A DNA stretch of 14,281 nt from positions 1-14,281 of the forward strand of contig CAZJOA010000069.1 of the NCBI GenBank assembly GCA_964547515.1. The letters are read 5' to 3'. How positions within the stretch are numbered: the stretch's first letter is position 1; each line of letters opens with the position of its first letter. The translations under genes and the position numbers were made by a program. This document shows, in pieces, positions 12,279 to 14,281 of the stretch. The notes under the pieces are model-generated. The model was not told the DNA's origin. It did no database searches and worked only from the letters and a program-made list of their open reading frames with translations. This DNA comes from UBA11524 sp964547515. GTDB lineage: Bacteria; Bacillota; Clostridia; Christensenellales; Aristaeellaceae.

Positions 12279-13586
12279 ATGCGCAAGTGCTTCCTGCTGT
12301 GTCTGCTCCTGCTGCTCTGCGTGCCGATGGGCGCATTAGCGGCGACGGAGCTGACCGTCACCCCCCGCGAGATGGGCTTTGACTACACGATCACGTCCGA
12401 CGAGGAATGGCTCGTCCTCCTGTGGGACAGCGCCAATGAGGATGGCCGCAAGACCCTCTACCGCCCGGACGGACAGTTCTCCGGCAGCATCGCGCTGCCC
12501 TATGGCGCGGCGGGCGGAAAGTACACCGTCACCGTGCAGAACCTCAAGCAGACCCGCCTGGTCAAAACGACCGTGCAGATCCCCCAGGCGGCGGATTACG
12601 TCAAGCCCAGCGGTTCGGCCAGCGCCAAGGTCAATGACCTGACCCTGACGGAGACCGCCACCGGCTTCAAGTATTCCTTCACCGCGCCGGGGACGGATTA
12701 CATGCTGCTCTACTTCCGCTCCAAGCAGGAGAACGCCACCTTCCCGGTCTATCCGGCTAATGCCGATGGCCTGTATGAGGGCGAGATCTTCGCCCCGCTG
12801 ACCTACGCCCGCACGCTTTTCACCGTGCAGGTGCGCACGGCGAAGGGGACGGTCCGCTGCGAGGAGACCATCCGCAAGGGCTACCAAGCCCCCGAAGCCC
12901 CCGAGCAGCAGCCCGGCCGACTGTCCGGCGTGGTGGTCTGCATCGATCCCGGCCATCAGGAGAACGGACAGTACGTCAAGGAGCCCATCGGCCCGGGACT
13001 GCCCGGTTCGTCCACCGGCAAGGGCGGCATGGCGCAGGGTGTCGTCACCCTCCGCAAGGAAGCCATCATCACCCTCGAAACCGGCATGATCCTCCGGGAT
13101 CTCCTCCTCCGGGAGGGTGCCACCGTCGTCATGACCCGCGAAAGTCAGGATGTGTTCCACTCCAATATCGAGCGCTGCGAGATCGCCGATGCCGCCGGGG
13201 CGCATATCATGCTCCGCCTGCACTGCGACAACAATTCCAACGCCAACAAGACCGGCCTGAGCGTTTATGCGCCGCTGAATTCGGACTACGCCCGCGCCGT
13301 CGCCACGCCGGAGGAATACCGTGCCCTGGGCGAGGCCTTCATCGACGAAATGAAAAAGGCCGTCGGCTATGAGCTGACGGACAAGACCGGCTTCGTCCAC
13401 CTGAATGATAACTACATCGGCAACAACTGGGCGAAGATGGTCTGCTTTCTGGTGGAAATGGGCTATATGAGCAACGCCGGGGAGGACATCAAGCTCGCCA
13501 CCCCCGAATACCAGACCCTGCTGGCACAGGGCATGGTCGAGGGCGTGTATCAGGTCGCGCTCATGCGCGGATGGATCGAACGGTAA
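12279..13586 (+). CDS. Secreted N-acetylmuramoyl-L-alanine amidase (Amidase_3)
   Basis: The 435-residue protein starts with a signal peptide (1-21, MRKCFLLCLLLLLC...GALA|A) for export. Two similar beta-rich domains follow (about 25-100 and 121-200), then a Pro/Glu/Gln linker (203-213) and an Amidase_3 catalytic domain (216-435). Predicted zinc ligands are His226 (DPGHQ), Glu261 (RKEAI) and His315 (RLHCD); the catalytic Glu is Glu393 (LVEMGYMSN). It cuts the bond between N-acetylmuramic acid and L-alanine in peptidoglycan and would serve cell separation, wall turnover or spore-related lysis. No LPxTG, SLH or LysM anchor is seen; the twin beta domains may bind wall polymer. AGAAGGAG (12263-12270) lies 8 bases before ATG 12279. 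The insert after the first histidine (EPIGPGLPGSSTGKGG) is typical of clostridial members. Confidence 0.93.
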   Translation: MRKCFLLCLLLLLCVPMGALAATELTVTPREMGFDYTITSDEEWLVLLWDSANEDGRKTLYRPDGQFSGSIALPYGAAGGKYTVTVQNLKQTRLVKTTVQIPQAADYVKPSGSASAKVNDLTLTETATGFKYSFTAPGTDYMLLYFRSKQENATFPVYPANADGLYEGEIFAPLTYARTLFTVQVRTAKGTVRCEETIRKGYQAPEAPEQQPGRLSGVVVCIDPGHQENGQYVKEPIGPGLPGSSTGKGGMAQGVVTLRKEAIITLETGMILRDLLLREGATVVMTRESQDVFHSNIERCEIADAAGAHIMLRLHCDNNSNANKTGLSVYAPLNSDYARAVATPEEYRALGEAFIDEMKKAVGYELTDKTGFVHLNDNYIGNNWAKMVCFLVEMGYMSNAGEDIKLATPEYQTLLAQGMVEGVYQVALMRGWIER

Positions 13587-13587
13587 A

Positions 13588-13658
13588 TGGGGAATTAGGA
13601 GTTAGGAATTCGTAATGAGGAATTGAGTTGGTGTGGCCAGCCGGCTTCCCATTCCCCA
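13588..13658. repeat. 8-base inverted repeat after the amidase gene
   Basis: TGGGGAAT (13588-13595) and ATTCCCCA (13651-13658) are exact reverse complements enclosing a heptad array. There is no T-run after the right arm, so it is not a standard terminator. Confidence 0.35.
13592..13626 (+). repeat. Heptanucleotide array, five units
   Basis: GAATTAG, GAGTTAG, GAATTCG, TAATGAG, GAATTGA in unbroken 7-base register, 5 bases after the amidase stop. No clear facing array is seen before xpt, so this one is solitary or its partner has decayed. Confidence 0.8.
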
Positions 13659-13707
13659 AGATCACGCTCCTATCAAGAATCCAATAAAAGATAAGGCGGT
13701 GTTTGTC

Positions 13708-14280
13708 ATGGAAGCACTCAAGCGCAGGATCGAAGCAGAAGGCATCGGTGTTGGCACGGAGGTCGTTCAGGTGGACATGTTCCTCAACCACAAGATCGAC
13801 GTGGGACTGGCCGTGGAGATGGGGCAGGCGTTCTATGAGGCCTTCCGGGAGGATCAGGTGGACTGCATCCTCACCGTGGAGGCCAGCGGCATCATCGCCG
13901 GTCTGACCACCGCCATGGCCTTCGGCAATATCCCCGTTATCTTCGCCAAAAAGGGCGACCGCCGCAACATCGGCAGCGATGTGTACACGGCGGACGTCTA
14001 TTCCTTCACCCATCAGAGGAACAATGTCATCCGCGTCAGCCGCAATTACCTCAAGCCCGGCATGCGCGTGCTCATCATCGATGATTTCCTGGCCAACGGC
14101 GGCGCGATCAACGGGCTGATGCAGATCATCGAGGAAGCCGGCGCTGTCCTTGTCGGCGCGGGCGTGTGCATCGAGAAGGGCTGGCAGCCCGGCGGCGATC
14201 ACCTGCGCGGCAAGGGCGTGAAGCTGGTCTCCCTGGCCGTCGCCGACCGCATCGAGAACGGCAAGGTCATCTGCCGCTAA
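13708..14280 (+). CDS. xpt: Xanthine phosphoribosyltransferase
   Basis: This 190-residue enzyme converts xanthine and PRPP to XMP for purine salvage in the cytoplasm. It begins MEALKRRIEAEG, continues with VDMFLNHKID, TVEASGI (56-62) and VYSFTHQ, and carries the PRPP-binding motif VLIIDDFLANGGA (121-133). Then comes GVCIEKGWQPG, all as in Bacillus subtilis Xpt (194 residues). ATG 13708 is chosen because the family starts there and AAGGCGG (13693-13699) lies 8 bases upstream; the frame remains open to 13633 but that extension is not protein-like. In Bacilli xpt is classically under a guanine riboswitch. The 121 bases between the amidase stop and xpt show a heptad array and no recognisable purine aptamer, so control here must differ or lie elsewhere. 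No clear promoter is seen. Confidence 0.95.
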   Translation: MEALKRRIEAEGIGVGTEVVQVDMFLNHKIDVGLAVEMGQAFYEAFREDQVDCILTVEASGIIAGLTTAMAFGNIPVIFAKKGDRRNIGSDVYTADVYSFTHQRNNVIRVSRNYLKPGMRVLIIDDFLANGGAINGLMQIIEEAGAVLVGAGVCIEKGWQPGGDHLRGKGVKLVSLAVADRIENGKVICR

Positions 14281-14281
14281 T

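Noticed and set aside
13633..13707. Longer xpt start with 25 extra residues
   Set aside because: The extension is not conserved in the family, lacks a ribosome binding site and runs through intergenic DNA; ATG 13708 fits both family start and ribosome binding site.

Overview
This 14.3-kb stretch comes from a GC-rich Firmicute, most likely an uncultured gut Clostridia. The evidence is the rpsF-ssb-rpsR order, strong AGGAGG ribosome binding sites, a DUF4179-like anti-sigma/ECF sigma pair, a type II thymidine kinase and an xpt gene. Two runs of exactly 100 N (4994-5093, 11581-11680) mark scaffold gaps, so this is a draft or metagenome assembly. Genus cannot be told from the sequence alone.

Layout. 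Positions 1-366 hold no convincing gene but carry hairpin-rich repeat DNA and a near-consensus promoter. A small membrane protein gene overlaps a GtrA-family flippase-like gene (367-1018). It is followed by two terminators that face the convergent ECF sigma factor/anti-sigma operon (1147-2834, minus). Divergent from that operon is the ribosomal protein S6 - SSB - ribosomal protein S18 operon (3067-4251), closed by a strong terminator. Thymidine kinase (4323-4904, minus) converges on it. A divergent glycan module follows: a GH3 beta-glucosidase-like enzyme (5254-7458, minus) and a GH31 YicI-type alpha-xylosidase (7810-10056, plus). Next come murA (10301-11566), a J-domain/TPR-like protein (about 11720-12247), a secreted N-acetylmuramoyl-L-alanine amidase (12279-13586) and xanthine phosphoribosyltransferase (13708-14280).

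How the parts work together. S6, SSB and S18 form a housekeeping operon. The GH3 and GH31 enzymes are both predicted cytoplasmic and could together take apart imported xyloglucan-type or other alpha-xylosyl/beta-glucosyl oligosaccharides. No transporter or regulator gene is present in the window, but a catabolite-type operator-like palindrome lies just before the GH31 gene. MurA and the amidase act on opposite ends of the peptidoglycan life cycle.

No defence system, CRISPR array, prophage, transposase or RNA gene was found. The unusual content is non-coding. A heptanucleotide array family (GAATTAN/GAATGAG) occupies four intergenic regions, in three of them as facing inverted pairs. murA has a GNRA-loop hairpin inserted between its Shine-Dalgarno sequence and AUG. 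The J-domain gene lacks a standard start codon at its expected position. Four promoters share one TTGC-N17-extended -10 design.
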